A DNA stretch of 64,000 nt from Pseudorhodobacter sp. E13 (GCF_003991405.1 NZ_RPEN01000156.1:62001-126000); one strand, 5' to 3'. Positions 17,131-26,037 are shown, counted from the stretch's first letter. The notes: generated by a model not told the origin, from the letters alone. Program-made: numbers and translations.

Positions 17131-17996
17131 TGCGCGGCGGCTTCCTTCAGATGGGTCAGAAATCGTTGCACTTTCAAGGTGCGATGCAGGTCTACATGCG
17201 TGACCAGCCATAGATTGGCGGCCCATTCGGGGCGGGGGGGCATCACCTCGATCAGGTCGGGATAATGCGGCACCGCCACGCGCGACATGAACCCAAGCCC
17301 CGCCCCGGCTTTGATCGCGTCATAAATCGTTGCGGGTTCGGCCGCGCGATAGCGCAGGGCCTCGGGCGGGACCAAACCGCGCAACCAGTGGTAAAACGGC
17401 GCGCGGCTTTCGACATTGTCGCTGATGACAAAGCGATGGGCGGCCAGATCGGCATCGGTTTTCGGCAAGCCATGCGCCGCCGCATAGGCGGGCGAGGCAT
17501 AAAGCCCGTGATGCAGCACCATGAACGGTTGCACCACATAATCCGGCTCGGACGGGGCGGCCCCGGCGCGCAGGGCCACATGGGCCTCGCCGTAATCCAG
17601 CCGGAACAGTCGCTGCCCGGTCAGAAAGCGGATGGTCAGGCCCGGATAATCGGCCTGAAACGCCGCCAGAACCTTGGCAAGCTCGGCGCTGATATCGGCG
17701 ATGGAGGTGAAGACCAACTCTCCCGTCACGGTTTCGCCATGGCCTTTGATGCGGTTTGCCAATTGCGCAAACTGGTCTTCGGTGGCTTGGGCCACGGCCA
17801 ACAGGTCACGCCCGGCCTCGGTCGCGGTATAGCCACGCGCATGGCGTTGGAACAGCTTTTCGCCCAGCCGCTTTTCAAGGCTGTCGATATGGCGGATCAC
17901 CGTGGCGTGGTGAACGCCCAGAACCTCTGCCGCGCCAGACACGGTGCCCATACGGGCCACCTGATAGGCGGTTTTGATCTCGTCCCAATTTTCCAC
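17115..17996 (-). CDS. LysR family transcriptional regulator
   Basis: The 293-residue regulator has an N-terminal winged helix-turn-helix (WDEIKTAYQVARMGTVSGAAEVLGVHHATVIRHIDSLEKRLGEKLF) and a LysR substrate-binding domain from about residue 85. The start chosen is GTG 17996, because AAGGGAG lies 6 bases before it; a GTG at 18017 is in frame but has no ribosome site. The recognition helix is the VHHATVIRHI subtype seen in GcvA-like relatives. The downstream EamA exporter gene overlaps it by 16 bases and is a likely cotranscribed partner rather than a divergent target. Confidence 0.88.
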   Translation of the reverse strand: MENWDEIKTAYQVARMGTVSGAAEVLGVHHATVIRHIDSLEKRLGEKLFQRHARGYTATEAGRDLLAVAQATEDQFAQLANRIKGHGETVTGELVFTSIADISAELAKVLAAFQADYPGLTIRFLTGQRLFRLDYGEAHVALRAGAAPSEPDYVVQPFMVLHHGLYASPAYAAAHGLPKTDADLAAHRFVISDNVESRAPFYHWLRGLVPPEALRYRAAEPATIYDAIKAGAGLGFMSRVAVPHYPDLIEVMPPRPEWAANLWLVTHVDLHRTLKVQRFLTHLKEAAAQWQTL

Positions 17997-18323
17997 GTCG
18001 TCTCCCTTGTTACGCACTCAGGGTAACGTAATGTGATTTAGGGGGAATCTGAACGGAATTTTCCGACGGCCCGGTTTTTCCCGTGGCGCTGTGGGATGAT
18101 AGCGCCAAAGGGCGCGGGCCGATCCTGCGGCGCGGGGTTGACTCTGGCGGCCGGGCGGCCTATCAGCCCCCCAATTCCCGGAAGTTCAACGCTTCCGGTC
18201 CCATGGCTTTTGCCGGGATCGTCATCCGTCAGCGCGTTGCGCCCACGGGTGCCGCCTTGCATTGGCACCCTCGCCGCCGGTTCTTATATCGGTCTTTTGC
18301 AACAGCCCTTACGGAGGCAGCCC
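17997..18323. other. Intergenic region between lysR and ffh (327 bases)
   Basis: No gene is visible in this divergent region, which must hold promoters for both lysR and ffh. The only clear structure is a perfect 7-bp inverted repeat, GGGTGCC/GGCACCC (18247-18270, 10-base loop), about 53 bases before the ffh start. No T-run follows it. It could be a leader hairpin, but there is no match to a known riboswitch that I can recognise. Confidence 0.4.
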
Positions 18324-19823
18324 ATGTTCGAGAATTTATCAGAACGCCTTGGCGGTGTCTTTGACCGGTTGACCAAGCAAGGCGCGCTGACCGAAGCCGA
18401 TGTGGAAACCGCCCTGCGCGAAGTGCGGGTGGCCCTGCTGGAGGCAGACGTGTCGCTGCCCGTGGCGCGGGACTTTGTGAAAAAGGTGGCCGCCAAGGCC
18501 GCAGGCCAGCAAGTGACCAAATCGGTCACACCGGGCCAGCAAGTCGTGAAAATCGTTCATGATGAGCTGATCAAGGTTCTGGCGGGCGACGCTGAGCCGG
18601 ACGCGCTGAAAATCGACAACCCGCCTGCGACGATCCTGATGGTTGGTTTGCAAGGCTCGGGTAAAACCACCACCACCGCCAAGCTGGCCAAGCGCCTGAA
18701 GGACCGGATGGGCAAGCGGGTGCTGCTCGCCTCGCTTGATACCAACCGCCCGGCGGCGATGGAGCAGTTGGCGATTTTGGCGGGTCAAGTCGGCGTTGAC
18801 AGCCTGCCCATCGTCAAGGGCCAATCTGCGCCCGAGATTGCCAAGCGCGCCAAGACCCAAGCCGCGATGGGCGGCTATGATGTGCTGTTCCTCGATACCG
18901 CAGGCCGTTTGCACATTGATCAGGCGCTGATGGATGAAGTGCAGGCGGTGCGCGATATCGCCCAGCCGCGCGAAACCATGTTGGTCGTCGATGGTCTGAC
19001 CGGGCAAGATGCCGTGAATGTGGCGACCGAGTTTGACGGCAAGGTCGGGATTTCCGGTGTCGTTCTGACCCGGATGGATGGTGACGGGCGCGGCGGTGCG
19101 GCGCTGTCGATGCGGGCGGTTACGGGCAAGCCCATCCGCTTCGTCGGTCTTGGCGAAAAGATGGACGCGCTGGAAACGTTCGAGGCCGAGCGCGTTGCGG
19201 GCCGCATCCTTGGCATGGGCGACATCGTCGCGCTTGTCGAAAAGGCGCAGGAAACCTTTGAGGCCGAGCAAGCCGAGCGGATGGCCAAGCGCTTTGCCAA
19301 GGGTCTGTTCAACATGAACGACCTCAAGGGTCAGCTTGAGCAGATGATGAAAATGGGCGGCATGCAGGGCCTGATGGGCATGATGCCGGGCATGGGCAAG
19401 ATGGCGAAACAGGCCGAGGCGGCTGGTTTTGACGATACCATGCTGAAGCGCCAGATCGCGTTGATCAATTCCATGACCAAGAAAGAACGCGCCAACCCCG
19501 ATCTGTTGGCCGCGTCCCGCAAAAAGCGGATCGCCGCTGGCGCAGGGCTTGAGGTGCAGGAATTGAACCGTTTGCTGAAACAGCACAAGCAAATGGCCGA
19601 TATGATGAAAAAGATGGGCAAAGGTGGCGCGATGAAAGCGGCCATCAAGCAGATGATGGGCGGCAAAGGCATGCCAGACCCGTCAAAGATGACGCCCGAA
19701 CAGATGGAAGAGGCGGCGCGCGGCATGAAGCAAGGGCTTGGCATGGGCCGCGGCGGCTTTCCGGGCATGGGCGGCGGTATGGGCCTGCCCCCCGGTCTGT
19801 CTGGCCTGATGAAGAAGAAATGA
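18324..19823 (+). CDS. ffh: Signal recognition particle protein Ffh
   Basis: Ffh is the SRP54 GTPase that targets nascent membrane proteins to FtsY. The ATG at 18324 follows ACGGAGG and gives MFENLSERLGGVFDRL, the standard N-terminus. The 499 residues comprise the N domain, the G domain with GLQGSGKTTTTAKLA about 107-121, DTAGRLHIDQALMDE, TRMDGDGRGGAALS, and a Met-rich M domain (MMKMGGMQGLMGMMPGMG) ending in a Gly/Met-rich tail. It leads the operon that continues with chorismate mutase and rpsP, an arrangement characteristic of Rhodobacterales. Confidence 0.97.
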   Translation: MFENLSERLGGVFDRLTKQGALTEADVETALREVRVALLEADVSLPVARDFVKKVAAKAAGQQVTKSVTPGQQVVKIVHDELIKVLAGDAEPDALKIDNPPATILMVGLQGSGKTTTTAKLAKRLKDRMGKRVLLASLDTNRPAAMEQLAILAGQVGVDSLPIVKGQSAPEIAKRAKTQAAMGGYDVLFLDTAGRLHIDQALMDEVQAVRDIAQPRETMLVVDGLTGQDAVNVATEFDGKVGISGVVLTRMDGDGRGGAALSMRAVTGKPIRFVGLGEKMDALETFEAERVAGRILGMGDIVALVEKAQETFEAEQAERMAKRFAKGLFNMNDLKGQLEQMMKMGGMQGLMGMMPGMGKMAKQAEAAGFDDTMLKRQIALINSMTKKERANPDLLAASRKKRIAAGAGLEVQELNRLLKQHKQMADMMKKMGKGGAMKAAIKQMMGGKGMPDPSKMTPEQMEEAARGMKQGLGMGRGGFPGMGGGMGLPPGLSGLMKKK

Positions 19824-19836
19824 GCGGGGGCGCAAC

Positions 19837-20133
19837 ATGAGCACAGATACAACCCGCGCCGCAGCTTTGTTGAAAGAGCATCGCGACAGCATCGACCGTC
19901 TGGATGCGATTTTGGTCTATACGCTGGCCGAACGGTTCAAGCAGACGCAGGCCGTGGGCAAGCTGAAAGCCGAACATGACCTGCCGCCCAGCGACCCGCA
20001 CCGCGAAGCGCGCCAGATCGAGCGGTTGGAATGGCTGTCGAAAGAGGCCGACCTCGACCCCGAATTTGCCAAGAAATTCCTGACCTTCATCATCTCCGAA
20101 GTCATCAGGCATCACGAACAACTTCAGAAATAA
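19837..20133 (+). CDS. Chorismate mutase, AroQ type
   Basis: This small monofunctional AroQ-class mutase (98 residues) converts chorismate to prephenate for phenylalanine and tyrosine synthesis. The all-helical pattern has the expected catalytic positions: HRDSIDRLDAILVYTLAERF about 15-34, then the Lys in QAVGKLKAEH and the Arg/Glu of PHREARQIERLEWL. No prephenate dehydratase domain is fused. It begins 13 bases after ffh and lies upstream of rpsP. Confidence 0.9.
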   Translation: MSTDTTRAAALLKEHRDSIDRLDAILVYTLAERFKQTQAVGKLKAEHDLPPSDPHREARQIERLEWLSKEADLDPEFAKKFLTFIISEVIRHHEQLQK

Positions 20134-20200
20134 CCAAACACACGAAATCCAAATATGGTGCGCCAAGGCACACCCTACCAAACCCTAAGGAGACTACACT

Positions 20201-20569
20201 ATGTCCATGAAAATCCGTCTTGCCCGTGGTGGTTCCAAGAAGCGCCCGCATTATTCCATCGTCGCCACCGACAGCCGTATGCCGCGCGATGGCCGCTTTC
20301 TGGAAAAGCTGGGCACCTATAACCCGCTGCTGGCCAAAGACTCTGAGGACCGCGTGAAAATGAACATGGAGCGCGTGCAATATTGGTTGGGTCAAGGCGC
20401 ACAGCCGACCGACCGTGTCGCCCGTTTCCTCGAAGCGGCTGGCGTGCGCGAAAAGAAAGTGCGCAACAACCCGAAAGCGGCTGTTCCGGGCAAGCGTATG
20501 GCTGAGCTGACCGCAAAGAAAGCGGCCCGCGCAGCAGCCCCGGCAGAAGCTGCGGCTGTCGCTGAATAA
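20201..20569 (+). CDS. rpsP: 30S ribosomal protein S16
   Basis: The protein of 122 residues begins [26 protein letters not shown], the canonical S16 N-terminus, and has [34 protein letters not shown] in the middle. An Ala-rich tail of about 40 residues exceeds the E. coli length (82), which is normal for alphaproteobacteria. An AAGGAG ribosome site precedes the ATG. bluB starts 15 bases downstream, interrupting the usual rpsP-rimM neighbourhood. Confidence 0.97.
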   Translation: MSMKIRLARGGSKKRPHYSIVATDSRMPRDGRFLEKLGTYNPLLAKDSEDRVKMNMERVQYWLGQGAQPTDRVARFLEAAGVREKKVRNNPKAAVPGKRMAELTAKKAARAAAPAEAAAVAE

Positions 20570-20584
20570 TCGGCGACTTGCCCC

Positions 20585-21217
20585 GTGCAAGGCCAGTATG
20601 ACAAGGCCTTTCAGGCCGAGTTACGCGATCTGATGCGCTGGCGGCGCGATGTGCGCCGCTTTCGCACCGATCCGGTAGAGGCAGCGGTTCTGGACCGCTG
20701 CCTTTCTGCGTTCTCATTGGCCCCTTCGGTGGGCTTGTCGGAACCCTGGCGCGTGATTTCGGTGGAAAGTGACGCGGCGCGCGCGGCGGCACTGGCCAAT
20801 TACGAGGCCGCGAATGCCGAGGCGCTGGCGGGTTATGGGTCTGAAAAGGCGCAGCTTTATGCCGGGCTAAAGCTGTCGGGCATGCGCGAGGCGCCGGTGC
20901 AACTGGCCGTGTTCAGCGATGATGATACGCCCAAAGGCTCTGGCCTTGGGGCGCGGTCGATGCCCGAAACCCGCGCCTATTCGGTCGTGGGGGCGATCAC
21001 GCTGTTCTGGTTGGCCGCCCGCGCCGAAGGCCTTGGCATTGGGTGGGTGTCGATCATCGACCCGGTGCAACTGGCGCGTGATCTGGACGTTCCGGCCGAA
21101 TGGCGCTTGATCGGCTATCTTTGTGTCGGCTGGCCCGAGGCCGAGACGAAAACCCCCGAATTGGAAACCGCAGGCTGGGAAAAACGCAATCCCGCCTTGT
21201 TTGTGGAGCGTCGCTGA
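20585..21217 (+). CDS. bluB: 5,6-dimethylbenzimidazole synthase
   Basis: BluB cleaves FMN with oxygen to give the lower ligand of vitamin B12. The 210-residue nitroreductase-fold protein has the family markers RRDVRRFRTDPVEAAVLDRCL about 19-40, SLAPSVGLSEPWRVI about 44-58, and AEGLGIGWVSIIDP about 143-156. It starts with GTG at 20585. It is sandwiched between rpsP and rimM with a 15-base and a 0-base gap, so it is very probably transcribed with ribosomal genes. Together with cobU (9.3 kb) it shows aerobic cobalamin synthesis in this organism. Confidence 0.92.
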   Translation: MQGQYDKAFQAELRDLMRWRRDVRRFRTDPVEAAVLDRCLSAFSLAPSVGLSEPWRVISVESDAARAAALANYEAANAEALAGYGSEKAQLYAGLKLSGMREAPVQLAVFSDDDTPKGSGLGARSMPETRAYSVVGAITLFWLAARAEGLGIGWVSIIDPVQLARDLDVPAEWRLIGYLCVGWPEAETKTPELETAGWEKRNPALFVERR

Positions 21218-21730
21218 ATGGCCAAGCCTGACCCCGAAAACCGGCTTTGTGTCGGTGCGATCTCTGGCTCTTACGGGGTCAAGGGCGAGGTGCGGCTGAA
21301 AAGCTTTTGCGCTGAACCGACAGCGATTGCCGATTACGGCCCGCTTTTTACCGAGGATGGCACGCGCAGTTTCAGCATCACGCTGACGCGTCCGGTTGCG
21401 GGGGGCTTGGGCGCGCGGCTATCGGGTGTTGCCAGCAAAGAAGAGGCCGATGCCCTGAAAGGCACCAGCCTTTACGTCTCACGCGATAAACTGCCCAACC
21501 TGCCGGATGATGAGTTTTACCACGCCGATCTGATCGGGCTGGAGGCGCGCGATACCGGGGGCGTGTTATTGGGCAAGGTGATTGCCGTGCATAACCATGG
21601 CGCGGGGGATTTGCTGGAAATCGGCGGCGCTGCGGGATCGCTTTTGTTGCCCTTCACCATGGCCTCGGTGCCAACAGTGGACCTGAGCGCGGGGCGCATC
21701 GTGGTCGACCCGCCCGAAGGGCTGGACTAA
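21218..21730 (+). CDS. rimM: Ribosome maturation factor RimM
   Basis: RimM assists assembly of the 30S head by binding S19. The 170-residue protein shows [22 protein letters not shown] at the N-terminus, the linker region [18 protein letters not shown], and the PRC-barrel half [16 protein letters not shown]...[12 protein letters not shown]. The ATG follows the bluB stop without a gap. It belongs to the rpsP-bluB-rimM-trmD-rplS run. Confidence 0.95.
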   Translation: MAKPDPENRLCVGAISGSYGVKGEVRLKSFCAEPTAIADYGPLFTEDGTRSFSITLTRPVAGGLGARLSGVASKEEADALKGTSLYVSRDKLPNLPDDEFYHADLIGLEARDTGGVLLGKVIAVHNHGAGDLLEIGGAAGSLLLPFTMASVPTVDLSAGRIVVDPPEGLD

Positions 21731-21778
21731 TCACACATCTCGGCTAAAGGTTAACGCCGGGGCTGCGGGAGACGAAGA

Positions 21779-22666
21779 TTGATTCACCGTTTGCGGTTGA
21801 TGATGGGGGCCACAGCCCTTTTGTATTTCGGCCCGCTGCTGGCTGGGCTGGGCGGGCATGGCTGGGCGGTCGTGCCGGTGTTTGCTGCCATCTTCATGCT
21901 GTGGCTGGTCATCATGCGCCCGCAAGATTTTCCGCGCAACTTGTCCGATTGGCAGCGCCCCGAAGCCTTGATTGCCTTTGCCGCGCGCGGGGCGGTGCAG
22001 CTTTTGCTGGTGCTGGTCTGTTTTGGCATCGGGCGTGGCATCGGCGGCGTGCTGGGCAGTCTGCCGCCCTTTCCCTTGATGCTGCCTATCGGGATTTCCT
22101 TTCTGGCAATCCCCTTGGCCCGTCTGATCTGGGACCCGCGCAAGGCGCAGGACATGGACGCGGTGCTGACCGACGCCTTGGCGCAGATTGAAACGGGCAC
22201 GGCGGTGGGCAGCGATTTTTCCTATGCCAAGGCGGTTTTGGCGCCGCTGAACGGTTTGCCCGATGACGTGACAGAGGCGGAACTGGAAAGCCATCTGGAC
22301 GCCATTCGCGCGCTGGTGGATGAAGCCATGACGTTTGAAGTCTTGCTGGAACAAGTGAATAGCGGCGAGGCCAGTCTGCCCAGCCAGCGTGCGTTGATGC
22401 TTTTGGCCAGTGATGGTGCCGCGCTGGAGCGGATGGCAGATCTGCGCGACGCACCTGTCAAAGCCTTGCAGGCGCTGCGGCAGGATGCAGCACTGGTCGC
22501 GCGGATGGCGCAACGGTTGGTGACAGCGTTGCGCCAAGACCCTGATGTCTGGCCAGATTGCCCGACGCCGGGCTTTCTGGAGGAATTGCGCGCCGACCTG
22601 CCTGCCGCCGCCGACAACCTTTCCGCCTTGGAGGCAGAGGTGATCGCGCAGGGGCCTGCTGACTGA
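21779..22666 (+). CDS. Membrane protein of unknown function between rimM and trmD
   Basis: I do not recognise this 295-residue protein. Residues 1-120 contain about four hydrophobic helices (ATALLYFGPLLAGLGGHGW, VVPVFAAIFMLWLVIM, AVQLLLVLVCFGIGRGIGGVL, LMLPIGISFLAIPLARLI). The rest is a soluble, Leu/Ala/Asp-rich helical tail. The start used is TTG 21779, because GGGAG sits 8 bases before it; the first ATG (21800) has no ribosome site. Its place inside the ribosomal/tRNA-modification operon suggests housekeeping expression, but no role can be named. Confidence 0.7.
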   Translation: MIHRLRLMMGATALLYFGPLLAGLGGHGWAVVPVFAAIFMLWLVIMRPQDFPRNLSDWQRPEALIAFAARGAVQLLLVLVCFGIGRGIGGVLGSLPPFPLMLPIGISFLAIPLARLIWDPRKAQDMDAVLTDALAQIETGTAVGSDFSYAKAVLAPLNGLPDDVTEAELESHLDAIRALVDEAMTFEVLLEQVNSGEASLPSQRALMLLASDGAALERMADLRDAPVKALQALRQDAALVARMAQRLVTALRQDPDVWPDCPTPGFLEELRADLPAAADNLSALEAEVIAQGPAD

Positions 22667-22709
22667 TCGGGCGGGCGCAAGGGCCTTTCCGTTGCCCGGC
22701 GACCGCGAT

Positions 22710-23585
22710 ATGAAGCAGCCCATGACCGATGATCAGCACCCCCCTTCGGCGGAGAAAGCTCCGCGCGCCCTTAAATCCCATGGCCGCATTTCGGTGCAGG
22801 CCAGCCTGAAACCACGCGACCTGATGGCAACGCCGCAGGTGGCAGGCGCTTGGCGGGCGCGGGTGATCACGCTGTTTCCCGATGCCTTTCCCGGCGTTCT
22901 TGGCCTGTCGTTGACCGGCAAGGCGCTGGACCTTGGGCTTTGGGCGCTGGAAACCATCGACCTGCGCCGCTTTGGGCTGGGCAAGCACAAGAATGTCGAT
23001 GATACGCCAGCAGGCGGTGGGGCAGGCATGGTGCTGCGCGCTGATGTGGTGGCCGCCGCATTGGACGAGGCTGCCATCAGCACCCCTGCCAGCCGTGCCG
23101 ATTGGCCAGTGATTTACCTGTCGCCCCGCGGCAAACCCTTGGATCAGGCGATGGCCCGGCGATTCGCAGACGCGCAGGGAATGACCCTTTTGTGCGGCCG
23201 ATTTGAAGGTGTGGATGAACGAGTGCTGCATCACTATGGCATCGAAGAGGTGTCTTTGGGCGATTTTGTCCTGACCGGGGGCGAGATTGCCGCAACGGCC
23301 TTGCTTGATGCCACTGTGCGGCTTATACCGCGCGTGCTTGGGAATCAGACGTCCACCGAAGAGGAAAGCTTTTCGGATGGGCTTTTGGAGTTTCCACAGT
23401 TTACGAAACCTGCCGTTTGGAACGGGCTTGAGATACCGGAAGTGCTTCAATCCGGTCATCACGGGAAAATCGCCGACTGGCGGCAGGCCATGGCCGAAAG
23501 GCTGACAAAGGAACGCAGGCCTGATCTCTGGCGGGCTTACTGTGCATCGCATGGTAGGGACCCGGTTGAAGACCAAGAGCAATAG
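22710..23585 (+). CDS. trmD: tRNA (guanine(37)-N1)-methyltransferase
   Basis: TrmD makes m1G37, preventing frameshifts. The SPOUT core starts at [18 protein letters not shown] and contains [29 protein letters not shown], and [31 protein letters not shown], the trefoil-knot SAM site. About 45 residues precede the core (chosen start ATG 22710; ATG 22722 and TTG 22692 are also possible), a low-complexity extension seen in related alphaproteobacteria. The protein has 291 residues from the chosen start. Confidence 0.94.
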   Translation: MKQPMTDDQHPPSAEKAPRALKSHGRISVQASLKPRDLMATPQVAGAWRARVITLFPDAFPGVLGLSLTGKALDLGLWALETIDLRRFGLGKHKNVDDTPAGGGAGMVLRADVVAAALDEAAISTPASRADWPVIYLSPRGKPLDQAMARRFADAQGMTLLCGRFEGVDERVLHHYGIEEVSLGDFVLTGGEIAATALLDATVRLIPRVLGNQTSTEEESFSDGLLEFPQFTKPAVWNGLEIPEVLQSGHHGKIADWRQAMAERLTKERRPDLWRAYCASHGRDPVEDQEQ

Positions 23586-23634
23586 GGCAGCATCACCATC
23601 GCGGGAAAACCGTGAGCAATCGAAAGGACCAGGC

Positions 23635-24009
23635 ATGAACCTGATCGCACAGCTCGAGGCGGAACAGATCGCCGCCCTCGGCAAAACCATCCCGGACTTC
23701 AAAGCCGGCGACACGATCAAAGTCGGTTACAAAGTGACCGAAGGCACGCGTAGCCGTGTTCAGAATTACGAGGGCGTTTGCATCTCTCGCCGTGGGGGTG
23801 CCACCTTGGCTGCCTCTTTCACCGTTCGGAAGATTTCTTTCGGTGAAGGCGTGGAACGTGTGTTCCCGCTCTATTCCACCAATATCGACAGCATCGAAGT
23901 TGTGCGTCGTGGCCGCGTGCGTCGCGCCAAGCTGTATTACCTGCGCGATCGTCGCGGAAAGTCTGCCCGGATTTCGGAAGACAGCAATTATAAAGCCCCC
24001 AAGGCATAA
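23635..24009 (+). CDS. rplS: 50S ribosomal protein L19
   Basis: The ATG at 23635, behind AAAGGACC, gives [22 protein letters not shown], the L19 N-terminus. The 124 residues include [57 protein letters not shown] and the basic [23 protein letters not shown]. An in-frame extension upstream to 23542 is not conserved. L19 sits at the 30S-50S interface. rpmE follows 11 bases downstream. Confidence 0.97.
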   Translation: MNLIAQLEAEQIAALGKTIPDFKAGDTIKVGYKVTEGTRSRVQNYEGVCISRRGGATLAASFTVRKISFGEGVERVFPLYSTNIDSIEVVRRGRVRRAKLYYLRDRRGKSARISEDSNYKAPKA

Positions 24010-24020
24010 GGAGCGGACCG

Positions 24021-24242
24021 ATGAGAGATGGAATCCACCCCGACTACCACATGATCGACGTCAAGATGACGGACGGCACCGTGTTTCAGACCCGCACCAC
24101 CTGGGGCAAAGAAGGCGAACAGATGGCATTGGACATCGACCCGCTGGCACACCCGGCTTGGACCGGCGGCAACTCGCGTCTGATGGATACCGGCGGTCGC
24201 GTGTCGAAGTTCAAGAACAAATACGCAGGTCTGGGCTTCTAA
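24021..24242 (+). CDS. rpmE: 50S ribosomal protein L31
   Basis: The 73-residue protein begins [22 protein letters not shown], as in alphaproteobacterial L31. It lacks the CxxC zinc pairs of the zinc-binding form, so it is a C-minus type. It ends with [25 protein letters not shown]. It is the last gene of the ffh-rpmE run, and a strong terminator follows at once. Confidence 0.94.
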   Translation: MRDGIHPDYHMIDVKMTDGTVFQTRTTWGKEGEQMALDIDPLAHPAWTGGNSRLMDTGGRVSKFKNKYAGLGF

Positions 24243-24261
24243 GCCTCGCTTCGTATCTATG

Positions 24262-24939
24262 TTACGAAACGCCGTCCTTCGGGGCGGCGTTTTGCTGTTC
24301 AGGGGGGCGGTGTTTGGGGGCTGGGCGCAGCAGCAGGGCAAGCGCCATACCGGCGGCAAATCCGGCCAGATGCAGGGTCCAGGCAAAATGGCCATTGGTC
24401 AGCCACCAGAACCAGGCGTTGATGGCCAGCAGCGCCGCCAGCAGGCCAAGGGCCCGCACCCAAGGCCGGACCTGGGGCCGACCCTCCAGCCAAAGCAACA
24501 CGAACAACGCCCCGCCCAAACCATGAATACCCCCGGACGCGCCCAGCAAGGTCTTTTCCGGTGCGGTGATCATCCCATAGACCACAGCGGCAAGGGCCAT
24601 GCAGCCAAAGTAAAGCAGGGCAAAGCGCAAGGTGCCGACCCTGCGAATGACCAGCGCGCCCAGCACCGCCAGCATTGCCATATTCACCCAGACATGCAGC
24701 CAGCCCACATGCGCAAATCCATGCGATATCAGCATGGTCAGGCGCTGACCGGGGAAAACGGTGTCACCGGTCTGGAATATCTGCGGATAGAACGGCAAAA
24801 GCCCGAGCGCACGCGCAAAGGGCAGCCGCAACGCGCTGGGATAGCTGCGGTCTGCGACGAAATCATCCAGCGCCTGAACGCCCAGACACAGTGCGATGAT
24901 CGCGATCAGAAGGCCGAAATGCTTGGCAAAACGATACAT
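24262..24939 (-). CDS. Rhomboid family intramembrane serine protease
   Basis: This 225-residue membrane protein has the rhomboid catalytic set: HVGWLHVWVN with the oxyanion His82 and Asn86, the nucleophile in GASGG (Ser135), and His190 in WTLHLAGFAAG. It has about six transmembrane helices. The substrate is unknown. The ATG at 24939 is used; a TTG at 24993 adds 18 residues and cannot be excluded. The final codons form part of the rpmE terminator hairpin, so the convergent units interlock. Confidence 0.9.
   Translation of the reverse strand: MYRFAKHFGLLIAIIALCLGVQALDDFVADRSYPSALRLPFARALGLLPFYPQIFQTGDTVFPGQRLTMLISHGFAHVGWLHVWVNMAMLAVLGALVIRRVGTLRFALLYFGCMALAAVVYGMITAPEKTLLGASGGIHGLGGALFVLLWLEGRPQVRPWVRALGLLAALLAINAWFWWLTNGHFAWTLHLAGFAAGMALALLLRPAPKHRPPEQQNAAPKDGVS
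24267..24293 (+). terminator. Rho-independent terminator of rpmE
   Basis: A 9-bp stem (ACGCCGTCC / GGGCGGCGT) closes on a UUCG tetraloop and is followed by TTTT. It lies 25 bases after the rpmE stop and overlaps the last codons of the convergent rhomboid gene. Confidence 0.85.
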
Positions 24940-25100
24940 CTTTAGGGCGAAGCCTTTGCTGCGGGCGTGGTGTTGGTCGCGAAACTCTTGCAAAGATCAC
25001 CGCAAAAGCATAGCCCCCGCAGATGAGTTCAGACTTGGCTTTGCCTTTGGGCGAAGTCAGGGCAATCTGACGGATGACGCGGACGGAACAGGGACGTTAC

Positions 25101-25910
25101 ATGGCGCATATCATTGTTGTCGGGAATGAGAAGGGTGGCTCTGGCAAGTCCACCACCTCTATGCATGTGGCCACGGCTTTGGCACGCATGGGGCACCGGG
25201 TTGGCGCGCTGGACCTTGATCTGCGGCAGCGCAGCTTTGGCCGCTATATCGAGAACCGGCTGGCCTATCTGGAGCGCGCGGGGCTGGACCTGCCAACGCC
25301 GGATTACCGGACCTTGCCCGAGATCGCGCCGGAAACGCTGGCCGCCGGCGAAAACCCCTATGACGCGCGGTTGTCGGCGGCGGTGACAGCGCTGGAAGCG
25401 GTGTCGGATTTTATCATCATTGATTGCCCTGGTTCCCACACCCGGTTGAGCCAGGTCGCCCATAGCCTTGCCGATACGCTGATCACGCCCTTGAACGACA
25501 GTTTCATCGACTTTGATCTGCTGGCGCGGGTGGATGCGGAAACCGGAAAGGTGACGGGGCCGTCGATCTATTCGGAAATGGTCTGGCAGGCGCGGCAGTT
25601 GCGGGCGCAGGCCGGGTTGAAGCCGATTGATTGGCTGGTGGTGCGCAACCGTCTGGGCGCCCAGCAGATGCATAACAAGAAAAAGGTCGGTGCCGCCTTG
25701 GACGATCTGGCCCGCCGTATCGGTTTTCGCGTGGCCCCCGGCTTTTCCGAGCGGGTGATTTTCCGCGAGTTGTTCCCGCGCGGATTGACGCTGCTGGATC
25801 TGAAAGACACCGGGGTGGACCAGTTGAACATGTCCAACCTTGCCGCGCGGCAGGAATTGCGCGACCTGATGGGGGAACTCAAGCTGCCTGGCGTGACCGT
25901 GTCGTTCTGA
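25101..25910 (+). CDS. mipZ: Division-plane positioning ATPase MipZ
   Basis: MipZ is a ParA-like ATPase that forms a gradient from the pole-bound ParB and inhibits FtsZ away from midcell. The 269-residue protein opens with HIIVVGNEKGGSGKSTTSMH, a deviant Walker A with the signature Lys11 and Lys16, followed by ALDLDLRQRSFGRYIENR (switch region with the MipZ-specific arginine-rich stretch) and FIIIDCPGSHTRLSQVAHSLADTLITPLNDSFIDFDLL. ATG 25101 is chosen because homologues begin at MAHIIVV. MipZ is typical of alphaproteobacteria without Min proteins. Confidence 0.94.
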   Translation: MAHIIVVGNEKGGSGKSTTSMHVATALARMGHRVGALDLDLRQRSFGRYIENRLAYLERAGLDLPTPDYRTLPEIAPETLAAGENPYDARLSAAVTALEAVSDFIIIDCPGSHTRLSQVAHSLADTLITPLNDSFIDFDLLARVDAETGKVTGPSIYSEMVWQARQLRAQAGLKPIDWLVVRNRLGAQQMHNKKKVGAALDDLARRIGFRVAPGFSERVIFRELFPRGLTLLDLKDTGVDQLNMSNLAARQELRDLMGELKLPGVTVSF

Positions 25911-26037
25911 ACAAAAGCGACAGCGGCAGTTGCGCGACGCGGTTGCGATCCATCCGCAGCAGCCGATAGTCGAAGCAATCCCCGGCAAGGGCTTCGCGGC
26001 GGCGACGATCCGTGATGAGGGCGCGAGCGGTGGTCAT
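25879..26037 (-). CDS. Candidate small basic protein (52 residues), unidentified
   Basis: An ATG at 26037, with AAAGGAA 9 bases before it, opens a 52-codon frame. It begins MTTARALITDRRRREALAGD, and six of its first 14 residues are Arg or Asp. Its codons end mostly in G or C, as in neighbouring genes, until the last ten. The 3' end overlaps the mipZ stop region on the opposite strand by about 32 bases. I know no homologue. It may be spurious, but otherwise the 342-base gap between mipZ and arsR holds only a repeat copy. Confidence 0.3.
   Translation of the reverse strand: MTTARALITDRRRREALAGDCFDYRLLRMDRNRVAQLPLSLLFRTTRSRQAA

Noticed and set aside
18247-18270. Hairpin GGGTGCC/GGCACCC before ffh considered as a riboswitch or terminator
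   Set aside because: There is no T-run, no known riboswitch core, and a single 7-bp stem is expected by chance in GC-rich DNA. It is mentioned only in the intergenic entry.
20570-20584. Search for a cobalamin riboswitch before bluB, and likewise before cobU
   Set aside because: The bluB gap is 15 bases, and the cobU leader is shared with the rpoH promoter. No B12-box-like sequence is seen.
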